Origin: a virus
Virus record (IMG/VR): IMGVR_UViG_3300035204_000809
Coordinates: 1-20,195 of that record
Strand: one strand, 5' to 3'
DNA length: 20,195 nucleotides
Positions within the stretch are counted from its first letter, which is position 1. Every line of letters begins with the position of its first letter. The translations under genes and the position numbers were made by a program. Below are positions 6,925-14,535 of this stretch, piece by piece. The notes under the pieces were generated by a model, which worked only from the letters and a program-made list of their open reading frames with translations, made no database searches and was not told the origin of the DNA.

Positions 6925-7113
6925 ATGGAAGAAGCAGGAAAAAGTGACATGGTGGTTGCTATCCTAGATAAGCTGTCGCGGGAAAAAGACGGGGGACCAC
7001 AGTCCTCCGTTAACCCCGCTGCGAGGGCATTGTTACAGGCACTCAAGGACGACGACCCTGAGAAGCTAACTCAATCTCTTTCGGACTTTATCAGGATATA
7101 TGAAAACACATAG
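6925..7113 (+). CDS. Small acidic helical protein with KDDDPEKLT motif
   Basis: This encodes 62 aa from ATG 6925, with GAGG at 6916-6919. It is predicted helical and hydrophilic: MEEAGKSDMVVAILDKLSREK, then a Gly/Pro/Ser linker, then AARALLQALKDDDPEKLTQSLSDFIRIYENT. Residues 41-49 (KDDDPEKLT) recur exactly, including 24 identical bases, in the ejection-type gene at 13744. The role is unknown. It lies just after the capsid gene with MCP-like spacing, so it may be a minor head protein or a small assembly factor; that is inference. The next gene's Shine-Dalgarno overlaps its stop. Confidence 0.75.
   Translation: MEEAGKSDMVVAILDKLSREKDGGPQSSVNPAARALLQALKDDDPEKLTQSLSDFIRIYENT
7048..7071 (+). repeat. 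24-bp exact direct repeat, copy 1 (encodes DDDPEKLT)
   Basis: This is identical over 24 bases to 14353-14376, in the same reading frame, giving KDDDPEKLT in both proteins once the preceding Lys (AAG here, AAA there) is included. The flanks differ immediately. Confidence 0.9.
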
Positions 7114-7116
7114 GAG
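7112..7116 (+). promoter_or_regulatory. Ribosome binding site deciding the 7123 start
   Basis: AGGAG overlaps the stop of the previous gene and lies 6 nt before ATG 7123, so ATG 7123 is preferred to the adjacent TTG 7120. Confidence 0.75.
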
Positions 7117-7122
7117 TGCTTG

Positions 7123-7515
7123 ATGCCTAAAACAACAGGAAGGACAGGTGGCGCGGGTTATAGCGTAAAAAAGAAGAAATCCGCTAAAGGCAAGGTGAAG
7201 GAGTATTTACGGAGTTTGGCTAAACCCGGTCCAAAGGTTGGGGGATGGCGACATGTTGGGGCAGGTAGGGATTACCCTCCTATTAAGGATATACCACATG
7301 CGAATATACCCGAATACATAAAAAGGGAAGAGTTATATTTAAAAAGGGCTAAAACAAAAAGGGTGAAGCAGGGATCTGCGAAAGATAAAATATTTTATGG
7401 GGGAGAGGCAAAGACTATAGGTGATGCTGAAATACAGAAAGCCAAGATGAGGATACGGCAATTAAAAGACAGATATAAGGCGGGATTCAAGAACAGATTA
7501 CCGGGATACAAATAA
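7123..7515 (+). CDS. Highly basic 130-aa protein, probable minor virion protein
   Basis: The start at ATG 7123 is set by AGGAG at 7112-7116. The protein has about 25 Lys and 11 Arg in 130 residues (28%), with a KKKK run near the N-terminus (residues 16-19), a GWRHVGAGRDYPP segment, and a C-terminal charged helix (EIQKAKMRIRQLKDRYKAG). The net charge suggests binding to nucleic acid or to an acidic virion partner. It lies between the capsid and adaptor genes, and its stop overlaps the next ATG (TAATG). The family is not recognised. A head-interior DNA-contacting or capsid-cementing role is possible but unsupported beyond charge and position. Confidence 0.78.
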   Translation: MPKTTGRTGGAGYSVKKKKSAKGKVKEYLRSLAKPGPKVGGWRHVGAGRDYPPIKDIPHANIPEYIKREELYLKRAKTKRVKQGSAKDKIFYGGEAKTIGDAEIQKAKMRIRQLKDRYKAGFKNRLPGYK

Positions 7516-8219
7516 TGTCCAACACACAAACATTAGCAACCATGAGGGCTAGAGTCAGGCGCAGGGCCGACATGGAGAACACTGACTTTGTTTCAGATGC
7601 GGAACTTACGCAGTATCTGAACGATTCCCTCTCTGAACTCTATGACTTGTTTGTATCTAAGTATGAGCAGTATGTCGTTCAGAGCATAGACTCTACCATA
7701 TCGGGCGAGGAGGACTACGACATCGCAACCGATTTTGGTATTGGTAATTTTATGAAGATTATTGGTATCGACCTAAACGAAGGATCGCGGAAGATAACCC
7801 TTCAGCGTTTCATGTTTAACGAGCGGAACCAAACAGGGGGCGTGGGCAGTGCGGCAACAAGCATATTCGGTACGGACATACAATATGCGGTGTTGGGTGA
7901 TAAGATTAAGTTTATGAATGACCAAGGCTCAAAGAACATAAAGATATGGTTCATCCCGTGTTTCGAGCCAATGTTAGAGGCAGACCAAGTAGATGATGTT
8001 GCCCCCTTTCTGTGTCCGGGTTGGGAAGAATACGCAATATTGGCCTCCGCAATAAAATGTTTGCAAAAGGAAGAGAGTAGCACTGTCTCCCTAGAGAGAG
8101 ATCTTGTAAGGCTTACAGATAGAATAGAGAGCATAGCAATGAATCGTGATGCAGGTAACCCATACAGGGTCACAGACATCAATGCCACGAATCTAGAAGA
8201 TGCTTGGTATTTCGTATAG
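7515..8219 (+). CDS. Head-tail adaptor-like (neck) protein
   Basis: This 234-aa protein would bind under the portal and link it to the tail nozzle. The N-terminus (TLATMRARVRRRADMENTDFVSDAELTQYLNDSLSELYDLF) has the pattern seen in podophage adaptor proteins: a short helix with an R-rich face, 'F(V/I)(S/T)DxEL', then a helix ending in a Tyr/Asp pair. The middle is beta-rich (FMKIIGIDL, KITLQRFMFNER, YAVLGDKIKFMN). The C-terminus is helical (WEEYAILASAIKCLQKEES...) with a charged coil. The size is similar to T7 gp11 and P22 gp4-type proteins, and it sits after the capsid gene and before the nozzle-like gene, as in T7. The assignment rests on pattern and context. Confidence 0.68.
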   Translation: MSNTQTLATMRARVRRRADMENTDFVSDAELTQYLNDSLSELYDLFVSKYEQYVVQSIDSTISGEEDYDIATDFGIGNFMKIIGIDLNEGSRKITLQRFMFNERNQTGGVGSAATSIFGTDIQYAVLGDKIKFMNDQGSKNIKIWFIPCFEPMLEADQVDDVAPFLCPGWEEYAILASAIKCLQKEESSTVSLERDLVRLTDRIESIAMNRDAGNPYRVTDINATNLEDAWYFV

Positions 8220-8225
8220 TAAATA

Positions 8226-8411
8226 ATGGCTGCTAGATCATACATTAGAAACAGGAAAGAGGTAAAAAATTTATCTGATTCAATTTCTAAGACGAACTAT
8301 ATACAGGACCAATTAGAAACCCTTTTCAAGTCTGCTAACGATCGGATAGACAGGGCAAACAGGAAGATTCGTAATCTAGAAAGCAGGATTGCAAAACTAG
8401 AGAATCCATAA
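8226..8411 (+). CDS. Small coiled-coil protein
   Basis: This encodes 61 aa from ATG 8226, without a clear Shine-Dalgarno. It is highly charged, with a heptad-like second half (YIQDQLETLFKSANDRIDRA then KIRNLESRIAKLENP) that should form a coiled coil. There is no transmembrane segment. The spacing between adaptor and next gene is tight (6 and 15 nt), which fits an operon member. The function is unknown; a trimerising or linker peptide in the neck is one possibility. Confidence 0.65.
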   Translation: MAARSYIRNRKEVKNLSDSISKTNYIQDQLETLFKSANDRIDRANRKIRNLESRIAKLENP

Positions 8412-8426
8412 CAGAAGGTGAATTAA

Positions 8427-9437
8427 ATGCCATTAGATATTGAACTACCTCAAATAGGCGCGACAGGTGGAGTGTTGGCAGCGGGGATGATAAACGACGC
8501 TATAACCCTACTCGAAGACACTGCAGAAACTCACGATCATATAACATATGGTGGCGCTATCACTCCTGCCGCCATAAATATAAACACAGATCTAACGTTG
8601 CAGCAAAACGCGCTCCTCGAAAGCAAGTATGTGGGCTTCAAGAACCACCTAACAGCCTACGTCCCATCCGGCGGCCAAGAGCTTTACGTCAGGGAAGATG
8701 CCCCCGCTAGCCCCACAGGGGACCTTTGGTATAACAATGGCTCCATTGATATTCAGATAACCGACGGTGCGGCAATGTTAACCACCACAGATGGCCTTAC
8801 CGACGACTACAACAACACGCCAAACAACTCCACAGGTATGCTTGGTTATAGTATTGTCAATGATAGATATAGGTTCAGTAAGGGTAATGGGATCAATGCA
8901 GGCGCATCCTTCGCATCAGGGCTTGAGGCGAACCAAGTAATTTCTAGCGACAACGGCAGTAGGTTAGGCACAACATTGGCTAGTTGGGAACTATCATTCG
9001 TTGGTGGGATAGTCACCATGAATGGCGATTGTCGGCCAAACTCTGTTGATTTTGATACCTCTAAACCATACGCGAGGGGGTCACAAAATGCCATTGTGGC
9101 TAGGGTAACGGTTGATGGCCTTTCAGACCCACCTTCGTGGAATAACCAAGAGTGTTGGAATATAGCAGACATCACGGGAACATCAGGTGACTATATTATA
9201 ACCCTGCATGAGCCAATAACTGAAGATACCACGCTCATGGTTACGGTAGATTCGTCAGGACTTGCCGCCGGAACGAACAATTGGCCGTTACTTGTGGGAA
9301 CCGCCGAGTGGGTATCCAACACTCAGGTACGAGTAAACACTGCATACTTGCATGATGTTTGGAGTGCTTTTCCTATTGCGACACAGAAACAGCCTTCAAA
9401 ATTTCATTTTATGGCAGTAGGAATGCCTGCAACATAA
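8427..9437 (+). CDS. Tail/structural protein with phage-fibre-like features
   Basis: This encodes 336 aa from ATG 8427, with AAGGTG at 8415-8420. The N-terminus (PLDIELPQIGATGG...MINDAITLLEDTAETHDH) looks like an attachment or oligomerisation segment. The sequence PTGDLWYNNGSIDIQITDG matches the 'ATGdLWy-n-gs-i-iydG' phrase common in phage tail and fibre proteins. The remainder is rich in Thr, Asn, Gly and Ser and is predicted beta, ending in a segment (TGTSGDYIITLHEPITEDTT) like phage tail-spike/head-fibre C-terminal domains. It lies between neck and nozzle-like genes, so it could be a head/neck fibre or minor tail protein. The exact family is unknown and no enzymatic motif is visible. The stop lies one base before the next ATG. 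Confidence 0.62.
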   Translation: MPLDIELPQIGATGGVLAAGMINDAITLLEDTAETHDHITYGGAITPAAININTDLTLQQNALLESKYVGFKNHLTAYVPSGGQELYVREDAPASPTGDLWYNNGSIDIQITDGAAMLTTTDGLTDDYNNTPNNSTGMLGYSIVNDRYRFSKGNGINAGASFASGLEANQVISSDNGSRLGTTLASWELSFVGGIVTMNGDCRPNSVDFDTSKPYARGSQNAIVARVTVDGLSDPPSWNNQECWNIADITGTSGDYIITLHEPITEDTTLMVTVDSSGLAAGTNNWPLLVGTAEWVSNTQVRVNTAYLHDVWSAFPIATQKQPSKFHFMAVGMPAT

Positions 9438-9438
9438 G

Positions 9439-12400
9439 ATGGCACTCAAGACAAAAAACGTAGCATTAGATTTTGGTCTAGGTGTAGACGAATACACTGA
9501 CCCCAAGATGGTGAAGCCGGGTAAACTTCTCCGCGCAGAGAATGTTGCGTTTAACTCTGCCAAGAAAATAGAGAAGAGAAATGGGTACAAGCCTGTGTCC
9601 ATGATAGAGGCAGAGACAGGTATGAGAATAGACCGACCCCTAGAGATACACACGCTCAAGAATAACCCTATTGTCTTCTCGAAAAACAAGCTCTATACAT
9701 CTACAAAGTCAAAGCTTCTTAGCGACATTCTAGAGTGGAGAGATTCTAAGCAGTTCAATTTTCCTGTCGAGGTAGACTCGAACATTGTTTCCGAATGGAA
9801 CTCCTACAGCAGCAGGGACTATGTGGAGACAGAGGAATCCATACCCGTAAGCGACCTGTCTTTACATTCATCAACAATTGAAACAAATGATACGGTTGTG
9901 AAGTGCTCTGCATTCTGTAGCAGCTCTCAGGGTGGTGTTTCTGTTGTCGTTCGTGATGTAAACACCAACGAGGTGTTAGTCGAGAGAAGCGACCTGTTGG
10001 ATAACATCATAGGCGCATCGGGGATACAGACAACTTGGGTAAACCCAAAGATAATACCTTGGAGGTCCGTGGGCCTATCCCCTGACAAGTTCATAATTAT
10101 TGTCAGTGCAAAGATGAGTATCAGATACATCGGAGAAAACCCAATAACAGGTACTGTCGCGCCGATACCTGATGTAGAATCTGCAACGGACACGCCTGCA
10201 TACCGAGTGATACTAGTCACACTCGACAGCTTGGTTGGACCCGACATAAAGGAAGTAGGAAGCCTATGGGAGTGGTTGGGCATCGCCGATCCCGTGTTGA
10301 ATGATTTCCCTTATGTAAACAATGATGACCCAAATTACGATCCGGGGGTAGGCCCCCCAACAACGTATAAGCCAACTCTGCGCAGGGCGTACTCTCAGTT
10401 CACAGATCTTCTGTACGATGAAGACGACTCTGTCGCTTGGTTCGTTTTTGGTGGCACAGGCATAACTCGATATGACTTTGCGGATCATCTTACAGAAGAT
10501 CTGCGAGATAATTGGGACATAACTTGGCAGCAAAGAGTCTATGTATTAAAGATAGAACAGGGTGGAACAACATCGGGATTTACAGGTGGGGTTTTTGCCG
10601 CCACTCCTGAGCCATCGACCGCAAGTTCGTATCCATATAGCGGTACCCTCCCTGTTATAATATCTGATAGCCACTATGCAGCCCCACCACAAAACGCGAC
10701 GGTCCCCGGTGTAGACGAGCCGCCATATTCGACTCCACAATCATATGTTTGGGAGGTTAGCTGCGGCTTACCTAACGTGCCATTGTCGGGGGGACCAAGC
10801 CAAAGACCGCGATGGGGGTCTAGTGGGTACAACCCTATGACCTATGATGAAAAACGGGTGTGTCCCTCAAACTTTGATGAAATATTTAGGGTTAGTGCTA
10901 CGTTTAATACAAACTCTTTTAGTTCATCAAAACACTACGACAGGATCAATGTTGTATGCAGTACAATCTGCAGAAATGATGAGAATCTTCCACCCATATA
11001 CTTTGGCCCTCCCGACGTTCATTGGGAATACCCTGACGACGGGGCAACAGAACAGAGGACATTCTTGTGTTCGTTCGATCTTCTAGGGTCTGCAGGTGAC
11101 CGCCTTAATACGGGAAGAGTAGACCTCACAAGAGGGGCCACAAGGAAAGATCTAACAGACAGCCCCGCTATAGGGGACGTTCCTAGAACACCAAATGCGT
11201 TTATATGTACAAACGCTCAAATAGTAACACCCTATGTTAACCCCGGAACATCAACATTTGATACCTTGGGGGCTTATGTCGTTCTATATTTTGAAGAGCA
11301 GATAAACAATTCGTATATTCTTCAGCAAATAAGCCATGGAGGGGGGAGAAGATTCTTTACCATTGTTGTATCGGCTATAGGTTGGACTGATTTTGAAGAA
11401 GATTTAGGTATTCTAGAATCAGTACACTATTCAGATGTTTTGACATTTACAAAACCCGCCGCAAGAGCGGGGTTAATGGACTACAAAACAGACAACCCCG
11501 ATGCCCCTGAGAATGATAGAAACTATCTATTCCTCCCAACGGTACGAAAAAACATTAGCCTAATGGCCACGCCCTCCTACTCTGCAGATATTTATAACTT
11601 GATATACGACGGCACACCCCCGGATAAATCGTTGGCTGAGATACCTGCAGTTAACCTGAGCGAACCACACACTATAGCCAAGGCAATGGATGGAACAGCA
11701 TTTGGTTCACCATCTGAACCAATATCCATAAGCGGGACATACAATCCTGAGAAAAAAATAGACTTCGACTTTCCTGTGTATTCGGCGGCCCTGAACATAG
11801 GTATAAAAACTGTTGAGACAACGCTCGAGTCATCGACGAAGGCTTTGGAGTTTGGGAACAACCTTTACACGTCAGGTGGGTTCCTGAGGTGTTGGAATGG
11901 TCAAAATTATTGTGAGAACAACTTTCACTTTAAACCAATGATCACAGATATAAATAATAGTGGGCTTGAAAATCCATTCCAACCAATTAATTTCAAAAAG
12001 GCTAGATGGAGCAGAATGATACAGAGGGCCGCTGCTGCTGCTGCGGGGGATGGCTCCCTGAGTGAAGACGACCTGCTACAACAGAGACTAGATAACTCCT
12101 TGGCCGATGAGTTGTTATTCATAGACCCTACGGGGGCATCAACGAACCCCACTTATCAGTTTTGTTTTGTGTACGAGTGGGTCGATGGCAACGGCGAAAT
12201 ACACAAAAGTATGACATCGGAAAGAATCCATATACAAGGTGCAGATGTCGATGAAGCCCCTCCCGACCAAATAGGGGAGAACTCCGGGGGCGATGAGTAT
12301 CCCCCATGCTCCATAAGGTTTAAGGTTACCATGATACCACCTGCATTTACGGAAAAGGAAAAGATAGAGTCTATAAACATAAAAGCCTATAGAACGCTTA

Positions 12401-13734
12401 ACCTTATTGCGGGCGAAGGAATAGAACCACCGGGAACAGCAGACGAGTTCTATGAGGACACGAATGCGAGTATTCAAGCATCATATGAGGCAACCAATAT
12501 GTGGAGCTTAAACAACGCAACTTCTGATTGGGTATCAGGCAACATAATATTTAGCACCAAGGACAGCGAAATAGCAAAAAACCAACTGTTATACACCTCA
12601 TATGGGACACTAGGCTATATAACAGCACCGCCGACAAAGGCGATGGCAGAGCATGACGGAAGATTATTCTGTATTTCATCAGAAGACCCCTATACCGTAT
12701 ACTATTCAAACCCAAGGAAACTGCTTTCGTCTACGACATTCAATGTGGCTGCACAGATAAAGACCAAGCAGGTAGGTGGTCCGTTGGTTGGTCTAGCCAC
12801 TAATGGGGGAAGACTTTTCATGTTTAAGGAGAGGTCAATATTCGCAGTGTATGGGGAACCCGTGAATGCCGCAGGCGCGGGTGGTGGGTATTCATCTCCG
12901 CAGCAGGTGTCGGAAGATGTTGGATGCACGAACCCACTGTCCATACTAGAGACATCAGAGGGTATATTCTTTCAGTCGGGCGAAGACATTTATCTTATAG
13001 ATAATGGATTTAATCTTGTCAAAATAGGTGTATCTGTTTCTTTGGATTCTAGCGAGAGGATACACTCCATAGTAAGGAAGACCAAGGATAGCGAGATCAG
13101 ATTCTGTCACGAAGACGGTATGCTCATATACAACACATGGTTTAAGCAATGGATTAGATCTACGATGAAGTCTGCAGGCAACAGTGTTATGGTTGGCGAC
13201 GATCATTACCTCATAGAGGGTGGCAACAACACGGTGGTCAAGGAGAACGAAAATTATTACGGGAATATGTCCACACCGATAAAGACAGACATAGAGACTG
13301 CTTGGATAAAGATAAACACGCCGCAGGGCATGGAGAGACTAAGGAATGTATTGTTTCTAGGCGAACTAGAGGAGGACACAACATTCGACTTGGAGGTATT
13401 TTATAACTACAACGAGTACCCCTCGGAGACAATCTCTGTGACTGCATCTGACATAGCTAGCCTAGAGGCGTGGGGGTCTGCCACGGCATCAGACCCGACA
13501 GGTGATGATCCTGACCATGTGTGGGGTGGGTGGAATTTTTGGGGCGGGAACAACGTAGACCATGTATTTCAATTTAGGCACAAGCCAAAAATACAGAAGT
13601 GTGAATCGATAAAATTTAGAATAAGAGAGAAAAACTTAGAATCATCTACCAAAGGGTATGCATTAAACACTATACTGTTAGAGATTGCATCCAAGAAAGG
13701 CGGCATGAAGCTTAAGGCTGCTAAGACCATATAG
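9439..13734 (+). CDS. Very long tail nozzle/hub-like protein (1431 aa)
   Basis: This is the largest gene. The N-terminus (residues 1-54: NVALDFGLGVDEYTDP... LLRAENVAFNSAKKIEKRNGYKPV) is the signature seen at the start of podophage tail nozzle/DNA-stabilisation proteins (T7 gp12- and P22 gp10-like). The C-terminal third carries repeated beta-propeller-like blades: AMAEHDGRLFCISSED (from ~1069), FKERSIFAVYG (~1129-1139), GEDIYLIDNG (~1181-1190) and WFKQWIRSTM (~1234-1243), each ending in short strands. Between them (about 55-1060) is beta-rich, Pro/Asn/Ser-rich sequence with no motif I recognise, including a six-Ala run (residues 864-869). Typical family members are roughly half this length. 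It closes the tail channel and contacts the adaptor (inference). It has no Shine-Dalgarno at a useful distance, so coupling to the previous gene is likely. Confidence 0.72.
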   Translation: MALKTKNVALDFGLGVDEYTDPKMVKPGKLLRAENVAFNSAKKIEKRNGYKPVSMIEAETGMRIDRPLEIHTLKNNPIVFSKNKLYTSTKSKLLSDILEWRDSKQFNFPVEVDSNIVSEWNSYSSRDYVETEESIPVSDLSLHSSTIETNDTVVKCSAFCSSSQGGVSVVVRDVNTNEVLVERSDLLDNIIGASGIQTTWVNPKIIPWRSVGLSPDKFIIIVSAKMSIRYIGENPITGTVAPIPDVESATDTPAYRVILVTLDSLVGPDIKEVGSLWEWLGIADPVLNDFPYVNNDDPNYDPGVGPPTTYKPTLRRAYSQFTDLLYDEDDSVAWFVFGGTGITRYDFADHLTEDLRDNWDITWQQRVYVLKIEQGGTTSGFTGGVFAATPEPSTASSYPYSGTLPVIISDSHYAAPPQNATVPGVDEPPYSTPQSYVWEVSCGLPNVPLSGGPSQRPRWGSSGYNPMTYDEKRVCPSNFDEIFRVSATFNTNSFSSSKHYDRINVVCSTICRNDENLPPIYFGPPDVHWEYPDDGATEQRTFLCSFDLLGSAGDRLNTGRVDLTRGATRKDLTDSPAIGDVPRTPNAFICTNAQIVTPYVNPGTSTFDTLGAYVVLYFEEQINNSYILQQISHGGGRRFFTIVVSAIGWTDFEEDLGILESVHYSDVLTFTKPAARAGLMDYKTDNPDAPENDRNYLFLPTVRKNISLMATPSYSADIYNLIYDGTPPDKSLAEIPAVNLSEPHTIAKAMDGTAFGSPSEPISISGTYNPEKKIDFDFPVYSAALNIGIKTVETTLESSTKALEFGNNLYTSGGFLRCWNGQNYCENNFHFKPMITDINNSGLENPFQPINFKKARWSRMIQRAAAAAAGDGSLSEDDLLQQRLDNSLADELLFIDPTGASTNPTYQFCFVYEWVDGNGEIHKSMTSERIHIQGADVDEAPPDQIGENSGGDEYPPCSIRFKVTMIPPAFTEKEKIESINIKAYRTLNLIAGEGIEPPGTADEFYEDTNASIQASYEATNMWSLNNATSDWVSGNIIFSTKDSEIAKNQLLYTSYGTLGYITAPPTKAMAEHDGRLFCISSEDPYTVYYSNPRKLLSSTTFNVAAQIKTKQVGGPLVGLATNGGRLFMFKERSIFAVYGEPVNAAGAGGGYSSPQQVSEDVGCTNPLSILETSEGIFFQSGEDIYLIDNGFNLVKIGVSVSLDSSERIHSIVRKTKDSEIRFCHEDGMLIYNTWFKQWIRSTMKSAGNSVMVGDDHYLIEGGNNTVVKENENYYGNMSTPIKTDIETAWIKINTPQGMERLRNVLFLGELEEDTTFDLEVFYNYNEYPSETISVTASDIASLEAWGSATASDPTGDDPDHVWGGWNFWGGNNVDHVFQFRHKPKIQKCESIKFRIREKNLESSTKGYALNTILLEIASKKGGMKLKAAKTI

Positions 13735-13743
13735 GAGAATACA

Positions 13744-14523
13744 ATGGCTATCTCAGACGACATTTATACGGGACCCGAATATGACCCATCGACATACGAG
13801 AAGTATAAGGGTGAGGCAGGTGGGGCTGTTGCGGGAGCGACGAGTGCCGCCTCGATAGCGATGCCTACGATGAATCCCTTTATCATAGGAGGGGCTGCTG
13901 TCATCGGAGGCATAGCGGGATGGCTATCGAGCATGGACAATGAGCAGCAGGAGGACATGTTCAAGCTTAAGCAAATGCAGGAGCAGGCGATTGCGAAGCA
14001 GCAGAGGATAGCGGCAGGAACAGAAGCTACGGGTGCTTTAAAGAATTTGTCTTATCAGGCCGCCAAGAACAGACAAAGAACTAGGATGATGATAAACAGG
14101 CGCAACGACCTCACCCAAGAACAGAAGGATGACATGGCTGCCAACATAAGCGCAAGGCAAGCGGCGAATGCGGCACAAGCTGCCGCCTCACAGCAGACCC
14201 GTGATATGCAAATTGCTCGCGGAGACATAGCAAAGTATGTGGCAGGCGAGAAGGAGGCAATCCAAAAGGATATGGATAAGAGGTATGAGGCCAAGATGCG
14301 TACATTCGAAGCAGGTCTTACGAGTCTTGTTGGGCTTGAGGGGGACGAGAAAGACGACGACCCTGAGAAGCTAACTGAAGCAGAGGCTATGAAAAAAATA
14401 CATAAAAAATTAGGGACTAGTTCAGGGGGAGGGGCGGGTGTCTTCACCGGAGAGAGTGTCGGGGATTATCTGAAGGTTATGGAAACAGGCCCCATGCAGA
14501 GCCTATACGGGGCGACAGGGTAA
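13744..14523 (+). CDS. Ejection-type internal virion protein, small member (T7 gp14-like position)
   Basis: This encodes 259 aa from ATG 13744, with AGGAGA at 13733-13738 overlapping the previous stop. After a short polar N-terminus, residues ~26-64 are a Gly/Ala-rich hydrophobic segment (GGAVAGATSAASIAM then FIIGGAAVIGGIAGWL) able to span or insert in a membrane. The rest is a long Gln/Ala-rich helical region (QAAKNRQRTRMMINRRNDL, SARQAANAAQAAASQQTRD). Near the C-terminus KDDDPEKLT (residues 203-211) repeats a motif from the 62-aa protein. Proteins of this kind (T7 gp14, P22 gp7-type) are ejected into the host envelope to form the DNA channel. The homology is inferred from architecture and from being first of three adjacent ejection-type genes. 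Confidence 0.68.
   Translation: MAISDDIYTGPEYDPSTYEKYKGEAGGAVAGATSAASIAMPTMNPFIIGGAAVIGGIAGWLSSMDNEQQEDMFKLKQMQEQAIAKQQRIAAGTEATGALKNLSYQAAKNRQRTRMMINRRNDLTQEQKDDMAANISARQAANAAQAAASQQTRDMQIARGDIAKYVAGEKEAIQKDMDKRYEAKMRTFEAGLTSLVGLEGDEKDDDPEKLTEAEAMKKIHKKLGTSSGGGAGVFTGESVGDYLKVMETGPMQSLYGATG
14353..14376 (+). repeat. 24-bp exact direct repeat, copy 2
   Basis: This is identical to 7048-7071 and in the same frame. It encodes residues 204-211 of the 259-aa protein (DDDPEKLT). Confidence 0.9.
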
Positions 14524-14535
14524 TAGGAGAATATT

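Noticed and set aside
11453-11475. GC-rich hairpin (CCCGC with GCGGG) inside the nozzle-like gene
   Set aside because: The stem is short and imperfect, there is no T-tract after it, and it lies in the middle of a coding region.
12028-12045. GCC/GCT/GCG run (six Ala codons)
   Set aside because: It is a short low-complexity codon run inside the 1431-aa gene, too short to be treated as a functional repeat.
14388-14412. A-rich runs that might be a -1 slippery heptamer
   Set aside because: In the reading frame of the gene the bases do not fit X XXY YYZ, and the gene continues normally to its stop.
14055-14447. 130-codon minus-strand ORF opposite the 259-aa ejection-type gene
   Set aside because: Its Ala/Ser-rich content is the complement of the Ala/Gln-rich plus-strand gene; there is no ribosome site or neighbour support.
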